Shown: positions 1 to 6,597, counted from the first letter of the stretch. The stretch is 7,260 bases of DNA from Salinisphaera sp002433465 (GCF_040361435.1 NZ_APNL01000035.1:1-7260); one strand, 5' to 3'. A program made the numbers and translations. Notes: generated by a model not told the origin, from the letters alone.

Positions 1-54
1 AACAACCTACTGAAAGATCACATCTAGATACCATTTGGCGTGACGCAAGCGCTG

Positions 55-70
55 CGCGGGTACGCCCGCG
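55..70 (+). other. GC-rich hairpin upstream of the peptidase gene
   Basis: CGCGGG (55-60) and CCCGCG (65-70) form a perfect 6-bp stem around a TACG loop. No T-run follows, so it is not a standard intrinsic terminator on this strand. It lies just upstream of a TATAAC hexamer (79-84) that matches five of six bases of a -10 box, but I find no convincing -35 at the right distance. The rest of 1-161 shows no gene. The direction of the neighbour to the left cannot be told. Confidence 0.35.
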
Positions 71-161
71 GCGCGTTGTATAACGGCTGTATGGGCAGCG
101 GCGTGACGAGGGCGTACACTTGCGCGCCTTCGAATCGACGAGCAGCCCAAGGCGAGGCGTC

Positions 162-1958
162 ATGCCAACGCTGGATTACATCGTAGCGCCGGTCGCAGCC
201 ACCGCCCATCGGTTCCGGGTCGTGCTGCACACCGAGGTCGAGGCCGGCGCGCCGGTCGAACTGGCCCTGCCGAGCTGGATTCCCGGCAGCTATGTCATTC
301 GCGACTTCGCCCGGCACCTGCTTTCGATTGCCGCCGAAAGCGATGGCGAGGCCCTCGCCGTGACCGCGATGGATCGACAGCGCTGGCGCTGCAGGCCGAC
401 CGGCAACACGCTGACCGTAGTCTGCGAGTTCTATGCCCGCGACGAATCGGTACGCGCGGCGTTTCTCGACGATACGCGGGCGTTCTTCAACTTCACCTCG
501 CTGGCGCTGCGTCCGGTCGGGCGCGAGCAGGACCCGTGTCGCGTCACCCTCGAAGCCCCGACGGGCATCGATAACTGGCAAGTGGTCACCACCTTGCCCG
601 CCCAGGCCACCGACAGCCGCGGTTTCGGCGTCTATGCCGCCGACAACTACTGGGCACTGATCGACCAGCCGGTGGCCATGGGCGCGGCGGTGGAATACGT
701 GCGTTTCGAGGTGCGTGGCGTGCCCCATGCCTTCGTGCTGCTGGGCAGCCACGATGCCGACACCCAGCGCCTGGCAGCCGATCTGGCGGCGGCCTGCGAG
801 GCTCAGGCCGCCGTGTTCGACGAGCTGCCGGCCCGCGAATATCTGTTCTTTGCCCAGGTCACGCCCAGCGGTTTCGGCGGCCTGGAGCATCGCGAATCCA
901 GCGTGCTGCAGGTGGCACGCGATGCGCTGCCGGCCCGTATTGCGCCCGACAACGGCGAGGCCACCCGCAGCAGCGCCTACGAAACCCTGCTCGGGCTGTG
1001 CAGCCACGAATATTTTCATCTGTGGAACGTCAAACGCATTCGTCCGGCCGCGGTGGCGACAAGCGACCTGCAGTCCGAAGCCTATTTTCGGGATCTGTGG
1101 GCCTATGAAGGCGTTACGTCCTACTATGACGACCTGGGGCTGGTCCGTGCCGGCCTGATATCCGAGCAGGGCTATCTCGACCGCCTGGCGACGCTGGCCA
1201 CGCGCATCGATCGTACGCCGGGCCGCCATCGCCAGAGCCTGGCCCAGTCGAGCTTCGATGCCTGGCTGAAGTTCTATCGCCCCGACGAGAACACGCCGAA
1301 CGCGGTGATCAGCTACTACGGCAAGGGCGCCCAGTTCGCGCTGGGCCTGGATCTCAAGCTGCGGGTGGAAACCGAGGGCGCGCTCTCGCTCGATAAGGTC
1401 ATGCGCGAGCTCTGGCAGCGCAACGGCCGCCGCGACGAGCCGGTGCCCGAACACGGTCTGGCCCAACTCGCCGCCGAGCTGTCGGGGCTGGATCTGTCCG
1501 AGTTTGTCGAAGCGCATCTCGAAACCACGATCGATGCGCCCTGGGCCGACTGGCTGCGCTATTTCGGTATCGAGGCGATATGCGCGCCTGCTAGCGACGA
1601 TGCCGCCGTCGTGCACGGCCGGCTGGGCCTGCGCGCGTCCAGCGACGCCCAGCCCCGGGTCGCACACGTATTCGACGACGGCCCGGCCCAGGCGGCCGGC
1701 ATCTCGCCCCAGGATCGTCTGGTGGCACTCGACGGTATCGAAATCGTGGGTACGACGCTGGCCACGCGTCTGCGCCGTTATCCCGGCGGCGCGGTCGTGC
1801 GGCTGCACCTGCTGCGCGGCGACGAACTGCTGCAGCGCGACGTCACGCTGGCCGCGGCCGCGGCGGGCGAATGGACGCTGCGTATCGACAGCGATGCCGA
1901 CGCCGCCGCCCAGGCGCGGCGCGCGAACTGGTTGTGTCGTGCCAACGCCCCGGCCTGA
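162..1958 (+). CDS. M61 family metallopeptidase (glycyl aminopeptidase type) with C-terminal PDZ domain
   Basis: A 598-residue zinc peptidase of family M61, whose characterised member is the Sphingomonas glycyl aminopeptidase. The zinc-binding motif HEYFH lies at residues 282-286 within CSHEYFHLWN, and a YEG motif places the likely third zinc ligand at E316. GFGGLEHR (237-244) resembles the substrate-binding loop of the related M1 peptidases (GAMEN). The first ~180 residues match the beta-rich M61 N-terminal domain in style, and a PDZ domain lies around 480-570 (FDDGPAQAAGI at 504-514). No signal peptide or membrane segment is evident, so it is probably cytoplasmic. The start at 162 is chosen because AAGGCGAGG lies just before the ATG and because the protein then opens as family members do (MPTLDYIVAPVAATAHRF). 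A TTG at 120, preceded by GAGGG, would add 14 residues and cannot be excluded. It overlaps the next gene by 20 nt. The family assignment is firm; the physiological substrate is unknown. Confidence 0.92.
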   Translation: MPTLDYIVAPVAATAHRFRVVLHTEVEAGAPVELALPSWIPGSYVIRDFARHLLSIAAESDGEALAVTAMDRQRWRCRPTGNTLTVVCEFYARDESVRAAFLDDTRAFFNFTSLALRPVGREQDPCRVTLEAPTGIDNWQVVTTLPAQATDSRGFGVYAADNYWALIDQPVAMGAAVEYVRFEVRGVPHAFVLLGSHDADTQRLAADLAAACEAQAAVFDELPAREYLFFAQVTPSGFGGLEHRESSVLQVARDALPARIAPDNGEATRSSAYETLLGLCSHEYFHLWNVKRIRPAAVATSDLQSEAYFRDLWAYEGVTSYYDDLGLVRAGLISEQGYLDRLATLATRIDRTPGRHRQSLAQSSFDAWLKFYRPDENTPNAVISYYGKGAQFALGLDLKLRVETEGALSLDKVMRELWQRNGRRDEPVPEHGLAQLAAELSGLDLSEFVEAHLETTIDAPWADWLRYFGIEAICAPASDDAAVVHGRLGLRASSDAQPRVAHVFDDGPAQAAGISPQDRLVALDGIEIVGTTLATRLRRYPGGAVVRLHLLRGDELLQRDVTLAAAAAGEWTLRIDSDADAAAQARRANWLCRANAPA

Positions 1959-3789
1959 ATACTGGATCGGCCGCGACGAGGCCGCCACCCTCTGCGATCT
2001 GTTCGCCGCGCGCGTGGCCCGCACGCCGGATGCGTTGGCGTATCGGTTCTACAGCCCGCGCCGGCATGAATGGATCAGCCTGAGCTGGGCTCAGGTGGCG
2101 GCCCGGGTACAGCGCTGGCAGGCCGTACTCGCCGAGGCCGGCGTGCAACCGGGCGATCGAGTCGCGATCATGCTGCGCAACAGTCCGGAGTGGCTGTGCG
2201 TGGATCAGGCGGCCATGGCGCTGGGTGCGGTGACGGTGGGGCTGTTCTGTGCCGATACGCCGGCCAGCAACGCGCATCTGATCGAAGACAGCGGCGCGCG
2301 CGTGCTGGTGGCGGTCAAGACGCGCTGGGTCGAGCGTATTCTCGAGGTTGATAGCTGCCCGCAGCTGGAAACGGCGCTGGTCTTCAACGGCGAGGTCGGT
2401 GAGGCCGGGCGTATTCGTGGCGCCGAAGCGGCGTTGGCGCATGCCGCCGAAGATCACCGTGCCGGCATAGCGGTGGAGTCGGATGCCCTGGCCAGCCTCG
2501 TCTACACGTCCGGGGCCACCGGGCGTGCACGCGGCGCGATGCTGACCCACGCCAACCTGCTGTTCAATGCCCAGGCCTGTGCCGATGCGTTGCCCCAGGT
2601 CGACGATGAGCACGCGCTGTCCTATGTGCCGCTGCCGCATTCCTATGAGCGGGTGGTCAATGCCTATCGAGCGATGATCACCGGCGGGGTAATCACCTTC
2701 TGTCGGCATCCGCGCTTTCTGGGGCTGACCCTGGCACGCGCGCCGATCACCACCCTGATCGGCGTGCCGCGTGTATTCGAGCGTTTCTATATCGAACTCA
2801 ATCGCTGGCTGTCGCGTCGGCCGCGTTTCGTGCGTCGGCTGGTGGCATTCACCATCAGCGTGGGCGAATCGGTGTTCGAGCGCGAGCAGGGGCGCAGCCG
2901 CCGGCGCGCGCGTCATCTGCTGTGGCCATTTCTGCGTTACTTCGTCGCCCGACGCTGCCTGCGCCTGTTCGGCGCGGATATGCAGTACGCCGTGTCCGGC
3001 GCGGCCGCGCTGCCGTACCCGGTCGCGCGTACGCTGGTGGGGCTGGGCGTGCCCGTGCTGCAAGGCTATGGCCTGACCGAGGCCGGCCCGGTGGTCAGCG
3101 TGAACCGGCTGCACGACAACGCCATCGACAGCGTCGGCATCGTGCTCGACGGGGTGGAAACCAAGGTCGGCCCCGACAACGAGCTGCTGGTGCGCGGGGC
3201 CGGCGTGATGCGCGGCTACTGGCAGGACGAGGCCGCCACGCGGCGCACGATTTCGGCCGGCGGCTGGCTGCATACCGGCGACAAGGTCAGCCGCCTGGAC
3301 AAGAATCGACTGTATCTAACCGGGCGCATGAAAGAGGTCATCGTCATGACCACCGGCGAGAAGGCTTCGCCCGAGCCGCTGGAAGAAACGCTGCGCCTGG
3401 ACGAACTGGTGGAACGCGCGGTGGTGGTTGGCGAGGCGCGACCGGTGCTGGCCGCGATCGTAAGCTGTCCGGCTGATACGCTGGTTCCGGTCATGCAACG
3501 GCTGGGGCTCGACCCGAATACGCCGGCCAGCCTGACCAGCGCGCGTCTGGAGAATTTCTTCATCGCGCGCTTCAGCCAGCTGCTGGCCGGTTATCCGGCC
3601 CATGCCCAGGTCCGGCGCGTGGCGATCACCACCGATCGCTGGAGCCAGGGCAACGATCTGGTCACCGCCACCGACAAGACCCGGCGTCGGCGCGTGGCGC
3701 GCTGCTATGCTCGCGATATCGCGCGTCTGTACGGCCGGCGTGCGCCGGGTGAGAAGGCGGACGTGTCGCAGAACACGAATCTGGGGTAG
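1939..3789 (+). CDS. long-chain acyl-CoA synthetase-like AMP-forming ligase
   Basis: A 616-residue member of the ANL (AMP-binding) superfamily, closest in layout to long-chain fatty acid-CoA ligases of the FAA1/FadD15 type, which turn a fatty acid, ATP and CoA into acyl-CoA, AMP and pyrophosphate. Visible core motifs are the phosphate loop YTSGATGRARGAMLTH (189-205), QGYGLTE (375-381), GWLHTGD with D448, the LTGR hinge region with R463, TTGEKASPEPLE as in the long-chain group, and the C-terminal TATDK with the presumed catalytic lysine K580. The phosphate loop departs from the usual SG(S/T)TGxPKG at three places, including arginine for the conserved lysine. The start is taken as GTG 1939, giving MPTPRPEYWIGRDE, inside the end of the peptidase gene. 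No Shine-Dalgarno sequence is seen, so initiation probably depends on translation of the peptidase gene. plsY starts 2 nt after the stop. The chain-length preference cannot be read from the sequence. Confidence 0.9.
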   Translation: MPTPRPEYWIGRDEAATLCDLFAARVARTPDALAYRFYSPRRHEWISLSWAQVAARVQRWQAVLAEAGVQPGDRVAIMLRNSPEWLCVDQAAMALGAVTVGLFCADTPASNAHLIEDSGARVLVAVKTRWVERILEVDSCPQLETALVFNGEVGEAGRIRGAEAALAHAAEDHRAGIAVESDALASLVYTSGATGRARGAMLTHANLLFNAQACADALPQVDDEHALSYVPLPHSYERVVNAYRAMITGGVITFCRHPRFLGLTLARAPITTLIGVPRVFERFYIELNRWLSRRPRFVRRLVAFTISVGESVFEREQGRSRRRARHLLWPFLRYFVARRCLRLFGADMQYAVSGAAALPYPVARTLVGLGVPVLQGYGLTEAGPVVSVNRLHDNAIDSVGIVLDGVETKVGPDNELLVRGAGVMRGYWQDEAATRRTISAGGWLHTGDKVSRLDKNRLYLTGRMKEVIVMTTGEKASPEPLEETLRLDELVERAVVVGEARPVLAAIVSCPADTLVPVMQRLGLDPNTPASLTSARLENFFIARFSQLLAGYPAHAQVRRVAITTDRWSQGNDLVTATDKTRRRRVARCYARDIARLYGRRAPGEKADVSQNTNLG

Positions 3790-3791
3790 CG

Positions 3792-4418
3792 ATGAATTTC
3801 AGTACTGTATTGATAGCTGCAGTGGCGCTGCTGCTGGCGTATCTGATCGGCTCCTTGTCGGGCAGCCTGTTGCTGGCCCGTGCCTTCGGGCGCGCCGACC
3901 CGCGTACCAGCGGCAGCGGCAACGCGGGCGCCACCAATGCCCTGCGTACCGGCGGTCGCGGCTACGGCGCCGCGGTGCTGGTATTCGATCTGGTCAAAGG
4001 CGTGATCGCAGCGCTGGCGGTGCCGGCGATCTGTGGCGTGGGGTTTGCCATGGCACTGGCCTGCGGCGCGGCCGCGGTGATTGGGCATGTCTATCCCGTG
4101 TTCTTCGGTTTTCGCGGCGGCAAGGGCGCGGCCACGCTCATCGGCGTGCTGATCGCACTGCTGCCCGGCGCCTTGCTGCTGGGCGTGGCCGTCTGGGTTG
4201 CCACGCTGGTGGCCAGCGGCTATGTGGGCCTGGCCACGCTGCTGGGCATGGTTGGCGTGGCCCTGGCGACGCTGTTCGCGCCCAGCGCGGGCCTGGCGGC
4301 CAAGGTGTTCGTTATCGCCATGACGGTGCTCATTTTCTATACCCACCGCGAGAACATCCAGCGCCTGCGCCAGGGACGGGAAAACCGCTTCGAGCGGGTG
4401 ATGTGGCGCCGGCGTTGA
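3792..4418 (+). CDS. plsY: glycerol-3-phosphate acyltransferase PlsY
   Basis: A 208-residue integral inner-membrane enzyme that moves the acyl group from acyl-phosphate (made by PlsX) to the sn-1 position of glycerol-3-phosphate, the first acylation in phospholipid synthesis. All three PlsY signature motifs are visible: SGSGNAGATN (40-49), the glycine-rich HVYPVFFGFRGGKGAAT (99-115), thought to bind glycerol-3-phosphate, and the C-terminal YTHRENIQRL (from 183). Hydrophobic stretches at about 5-25, 55-80, 85-105, 112-140 and 145-185 fit the known multi-pass topology. Length is normal for the family. ATG 3792 is preceded by a weak TGGGG ribosome site and follows the ligase stop by 2 nt, so translation is probably coupled. 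In many gammaproteobacteria plsY sits near tsaD and folB; here it lies between an acyl-CoA ligase and birA. Confidence 0.97.
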   Translation: MNFSTVLIAAVALLLAYLIGSLSGSLLLARAFGRADPRTSGSGNAGATNALRTGGRGYGAAVLVFDLVKGVIAALAVPAICGVGFAMALACGAAAVIGHVYPVFFGFRGGKGAATLIGVLIALLPGALLLGVAVWVATLVASGYVGLATLLGMVGVALATLFAPSAGLAAKVFVIAMTVLIFYTHRENIQRLRQGRENRFERVMWRRR

Positions 4419-5377
4419 GCGCCGTGTCGCTGGTCGGTCTGCTCGCCGACGGCGCCTGGCATCGCGGCCCGGCGCTGGCCGAGGCGCTGGGCGTATCGCG
4501 GGCCGCGATCTCGGGCCGGGTCGCCGAGCTGCGCGAGCTGGGGCTGGTGGTGCATTCGGTACAGGGCCGCGGCTACCGATTGGCCGAACCGATCGAGTTG
4601 CTCGACGAAAACCGGATCCGCAGCGAACTCGGCGGCCAGGGCAAAGCCCTGGATGCGCTGTATGTTCACGAGCGTATCGATTCCACCAACGCCGAGCTGG
4701 CCCGGCGCGGCGGACCGGGCATGCAGGCCTGTCTGGCGGAATACCAGTCCGCCGGGCGCGGGCGTGCGCGGCGACCCTGGACCTCGCCGTTCGGCGCCAA
4801 TCTCTACGTATCGCTGGCCGCCGATGTGGCTGCCACGCGGGCCCCGCTGGGGGCGCTGAGCCTGGCCGTGGGGGTGTGCGTGATCGAAGCGCTGCGTGAT
4901 CTGGGCGCAACCGATCTCGCCTTGAAGTGGCCCAACGATATCTGGGCCGGCGGCGACAAGCTTGGCGGCATTCTCATCGAGCATCGCGGCGAGCTGGGCG
5001 CTGGCGCGCGCCTGGTCGTGGGCCTGGGCCTGAACGTGGCAATGGATCGCGTCCAGGCCGAGGCGATCGATCAGCCCTGGACCCGGCTGCTTGACCACCT
5101 GCCGGCGCTGCCCTCGCGCAACCGGCTGGCCGCGGCGGTGCTGGCTGCGCTGATGCGCGCGGTCGAAGGCTTCGAACAACATGGTTTCGAACATTTTCGT
5201 GCTCGCTGGCAGGCATTCGACGCGGTCCGCGACAAGCCGGTGCGGGTTATCGAAAGCCAGGGCGAGCGCGTGGGCATCGCCCGCGGCATCGCGGCCGATG
5301 GCGCGCTCCGGGTTGAGTTCGAAGCCGGCGAGCAGTCGGTCTATTCGGGCGATGTGAGCCTGCGGCTGGCGCCATGA
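4403..5377 (+). CDS. birA: bifunctional biotin-[acetyl-CoA-carboxylase] ligase / biotin operon repressor BirA
   Basis: A 324-residue cytoplasmic enzyme (E. coli BirA has 321) that makes biotinyl-5'-AMP and transfers biotin to the AccB lysine of acetyl-CoA carboxylase. An N-terminal winged helix (about 10-65, with VSRAAIS from residue 31 in the recognition region) indicates that it can also act as a repressor of biotin genes. The catalytic domain shows STN (94-96), the biotin/AMP loop GRGRARRPW (118-126), KWPNDI (from 175), the active-site lysine in DKLGGILIE (K186) and GLGLNV (207-212). A small SH3-like C-terminal domain follows. The loop differs from the E. coli GRGRRGR by R to A and G to R. 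GTG 4403 is chosen because GAGCGGG precedes it and the length matches the family; TTG 4415 or GTG 4424 would shorten it by 4 or 7 residues and keep all domains. It overlaps plsY by 16 nt and coaX by 4 nt (ATGA). Confidence 0.96.
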   Translation: MAPALSAVSLVGLLADGAWHRGPALAEALGVSRAAISGRVAELRELGLVVHSVQGRGYRLAEPIELLDENRIRSELGGQGKALDALYVHERIDSTNAELARRGGPGMQACLAEYQSAGRGRARRPWTSPFGANLYVSLAADVAATRAPLGALSLAVGVCVIEALRDLGATDLALKWPNDIWAGGDKLGGILIEHRGELGAGARLVVGLGLNVAMDRVQAEAIDQPWTRLLDHLPALPSRNRLAAAVLAALMRAVEGFEQHGFEHFRARWQAFDAVRDKPVRVIESQGERVGIARGIAADGALRVEFEAGEQSVYSGDVSLRLAP

Positions 5378-6096
5378 GGCTGCTCGTGGATATCGGCAAC
5401 ACGCGCTGCAAGTGGGCGCTGGCGCGTGAGACTGCGCTGCTCGAAACGGGCGCGGTCTCGCGCGCGGACCCGGGAGACTGGATTGCGGCCTTGCCGCAGG
5501 CCCAGGTCGAGTCCATTCATGTATCCAGCGTCGCTCAGCCCGAGGCGTTGGCACGGCTGCGTGCGTTCGCGGTCGACCTCGGGGTCGATCTGAGCGTGGC
5601 CGAGAGCAGGGCGCGTTTCGCCGAGCTGACCAATGCCTACCACGACCCCGAACGCCTGGGCGTGGACCGCTGGATGGCCTGTATCGCCGCCTGGGCAGAC
5701 GCCCCGGGGTCCGTGCTCGTCGCCGATGCCGGAACCGCGCTCACGCTGGATTTTGTCGATGCGCGCGGCGCGCACCGGGGCGGGTTGATCACCCCCGGGG
5801 TGGCGACCATGCGCGCTGCGCTACGGCGCCAGACTCAGCTTCGCCCGTCGCGGGAAAACGCCGCCCCGGTATGGCTGGCCCGCGATACCGACAGCGCCAT
5901 CGCGGCCGGCACGCTGCGTAGCGCCATCAGCCTGCTGGATAACGCCGTTGCCGAGCTGGGGCCGGACCGTCTGTTGCTGACCGGCGGGGGTGCCGCGGAG
6001 CTGGCCACGCATCTGTCCGCGGCTTGGGTGCTGCGCCCTCACCTCGTGCTCGAAGGTCTGGCCATTCATGCGCGGGGTTTGCCGCCCACGGGCTAG
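5374..6096 (+). CDS. coaX: type III pantothenate kinase CoaX
   Basis: A 240-residue enzyme of the ASKHA fold that phosphorylates pantothenate with ATP, the first step of coenzyme A synthesis. Type III enzymes are known to need a monovalent cation and to be insensitive to feedback by CoA, unlike E. coli CoaA. Visible motifs are the phosphate loop DIGNT (6-10) with K13-W14 just after it, GVDRW (96-100) and DAGTALTLD (118-126), followed by GGLITPG (136-142) and a C-terminal LLTGGGA. The aspartates in DIGNT and GVDRW are the family's key acidic residues. The length is typical. The ATG overlaps the birA stop as ATGA and there is no good ribosome site, so the two genes should be translationally coupled. 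It occupies the place that coaA has beside birA in E. coli. Confidence 0.97.
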   Translation: MRLLVDIGNTRCKWALARETALLETGAVSRADPGDWIAALPQAQVESIHVSSVAQPEALARLRAFAVDLGVDLSVAESRARFAELTNAYHDPERLGVDRWMACIAAWADAPGSVLVADAGTALTLDFVDARGAHRGGLITPGVATMRAALRRQTQLRPSRENAAPVWLARDTDSAIAAGTLRSAISLLDNAVAELGPDRLLLTGGGAAELATHLSAAWVLRPHLVLEGLAIHARGLPPTG

Positions 6097-6121
6097 CCAG
6101 CCGGTGTTGTACACGGCAGAA
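6094..6121 (+). promoter_or_regulatory. candidate sigma70 promoter for the first tRNA-Thr
   Basis: TAGCCA (6094-6099, four of six bases of the -35 consensus) and CAGAAT (6116-6121, four of six of the -10) are separated by 16 nt. Transcription would start near 6128, about 36 nt before the tRNA, next to a GC-rich stretch of the kind seen at stringently controlled stable-RNA promoters. The -35 overlaps the coaX stop codon. This is a weak match in GC-rich DNA; transcription by read-through from coaX is the alternative. Confidence 0.3.
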
Positions 6122-6129
6122 TGACGCTC

Positions 6130-6152
6130 GGCGCGGTCGTCTGATCCGCGCC
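6130..6152 (+). other. 7-bp hairpin between coaX and tRNA-Thr
   Basis: GGCGCGG (6130-6136) pairs perfectly with CCGCGCC (6146-6152) around a 9-nt loop, followed by only three T residues and then CGCCCC. It may weakly terminate the coaX transcript. If the candidate promoter just upstream is real, it would instead form at the 5' end of the tRNA precursor, 11 nt before the mature tRNA. Confidence 0.4.
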
Positions 6153-6163
6153 TTTCGCCCCAA

Positions 6164-6239
6164 GCCGGCGTAGCTCAGTTGGCAGAGCAGCTGTTTTGTA
6201 AACAGCAGGTCATCGGTTCGAACCCGGTCGCCGGCTCCA
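6164..6239 (+). tRNA. thrU: tRNA-Thr (anticodon TGT)
   Basis: A complete 76-nt cloverleaf with encoded CCA. The acceptor GCCGGCG (6164-6170) pairs with CGCCGGC (6229-6235), followed by T6236 and CCA. The D-stem is GCTC/GAGC, the anticodon stem is GCTGT/ACAGC around TTTGTAA with anticodon TGT at 6197-6199, and the T-arm is ATCGG-TTCGAAC-CCGGT with one T-G pair. It should read ACA codons, and possibly other ACN codons if U34 is modified. By position and anticodon it matches E. coli thrU, the first gene of the thrU-tyrU-glyT-thrT-tufB operon. Confidence 0.99.
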
Positions 6240-6249
6240 TCTATTGCAG

Positions 6250-6265
6250 GCGCCTCGCGCGGCGC
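6250..6265 (+). other. small hairpin after tRNA-Thr
   Basis: GCGCC (6250-6254) pairs with GGCGC (6261-6265) around a 6-nt loop, 11 nt after the tRNA-Thr CCA end. There is no T-run after it. It could guide 3' processing of the tRNA precursor, but short GC stems occur by chance in DNA of this composition. Confidence 0.25.
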
Positions 6266-6277
6266 AGAATCCGTTGC

Positions 6278-6307
6278 CCGGGCTGCGGTTTGCCTTTCGC
6301 GGCCCGG
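6278..6307 (+). other. 11-bp stem-loop in the Thr-Tyr tRNA spacer
   Basis: Bases 6278-6288 pair with 6297-6307 over 11 consecutive positions (nine Watson-Crick and two G-T), closing an 8-nt loop TTTGCCTT. It is one of the strongest structures in the non-coding DNA here. No T-run follows, so it is not a textbook intrinsic terminator. It lies between tRNA-Thr and the consensus-like promoter at 6346, where it could act as a 3' boundary, an RNase processing site or an attenuator. Confidence 0.45.
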
Positions 6308-6345
6308 TGCGTGCATGAGAGTTGAAAACGATCGCCCGTAAGCGG

Positions 6346-6374
6346 TTGACAAGCGTGGCTCGATTGCGAACAAT
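6346..6374 (+). promoter_or_regulatory. strong sigma70-type promoter before tRNA-Tyr
   Basis: A perfect -35 TTGACA (6346-6351) is followed by an optimal 17-nt spacer and AACAAT (6369-6374, four of six bases of the -10 consensus, including the last three). The predicted start is near 6381, about 8 nt before the mature tRNA-Tyr. The bases between the -10 and the start (GCGCGG) are GC-rich, which is known to mark stable-RNA promoters under ppGpp/DksA stringent control; that control here is inference. It would drive tRNA-Tyr, and perhaps tRNA-Gly, tRNA-Thr and tuf, independently of the first tRNA-Thr. Confidence 0.7.
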
Positions 6375-6389
6375 GCGCGGCTCGTTTGT

Positions 6390-6474
6390 GGAGGGATACC
6401 CAAGCGGTCAAAGGGAACAGACTGTAAATCTGTCGGCTCAGCCTTCGGAGGTTCGAATCCTCCTCCCTCCACCA
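6390..6474 (+). tRNA. tyrU: tRNA-Tyr (anticodon GTA)
   Basis: A complete 85-nt type II tRNA with a long variable arm and encoded CCA. The acceptor GGAGGGA (6390-6396) pairs with TCCCTCC (6464-6470), followed by A6471 and CCA. The anticodon stem ACAGA/TCTGT closes the loop CTGTAAA with GTA at 6424-6426. The variable arm lies at about 6434-6446, and the T-arm is GGAGG-TTCGAAT-CCTCC. It reads both tyrosine codons. It corresponds to E. coli tyrU by order in the cluster. Confidence 0.99.
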
Positions 6475-6539
6475 CTTGAACAATAGAGGTAAGCAGCAAC
6501 AACTGGTGGTCGCGGCAAGCGCAAAGCCGGACCGAGGAG

Positions 6540-6549
6540 GGTTCGAACC
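6540..6549. repeat. GGTTCGAACC palindrome with nearby partial copy
   Basis: GGTTCGAACC is a perfect 10-bp palindrome, preceded by GAGGAG. A related GGTTCGAC follows at 6556-6563. The 5' side resembles the T-arm of the upstream tRNA-Tyr (GGAGGTTCGAA), but the 3' side does not complete a T-stem, so this is not an intact tRNA piece. It may be a remnant of tRNA duplication or of an integration event, or chance. Confidence 0.35.
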
Positions 6550-6552
6550 GTT

Positions 6553-6597
6553 AGAGGTTCGACGAGGGCGCGAAGCGACCGAGTAACCTTTCTTTTT
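6553..6597 (+). terminator. possible intrinsic terminator in the Tyr-Gly spacer
   Basis: Bases 6553-6559 (AGAGGTT) can pair with 6585-6591 (AACCTTT, one G-T pair), enclosing a smaller CGC-GAA-GCG hairpin (6569-6577). The outer stem is followed by CTTTTT (6592-6597), the only real T-run in the tRNA cluster. The loop is long for a standard terminator, so it may be weak. If active it would separate tRNA-Tyr from tRNA-Gly, tRNA-Thr and tuf; I find no clear promoter after it. Confidence 0.3.

Noticed and set aside
1..27. An open frame ending NNLLKDHI at a TAG (25-27), possibly the 3' end of an upstream gene
   Set aside because: Eight residues at the window edge cannot be tested for coding; another frame has a stop at 11-13. 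Too little sequence to call.
1504..1938. A longer start for the acyl-CoA ligase at ATG 1504
   Set aside because: This would overlap the PDZ part of the peptidase by over 450 nt, and the extra residues are arginine-rich with no family similarity. GTG 1939 gives a normal N-terminus.
24..2024. A 666-codon open frame on the minus strand covering the whole peptidase gene
   Set aside because: It mirrors the codon pattern of the plus-strand gene in GC-rich DNA and has a composition rich in R, G, A and Q with no recognisable domain. The plus-strand gene has clear family motifs. The same applies to the minus-strand frames at 1843-3273, 3705-4910 and 4337-5554.
3602..4402. A longer start for birA at ATG 3602
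   Set aside because: The added 267 residues are out-of-frame readings of the ligase end and all of plsY; BirA similarity begins only after about 4424.
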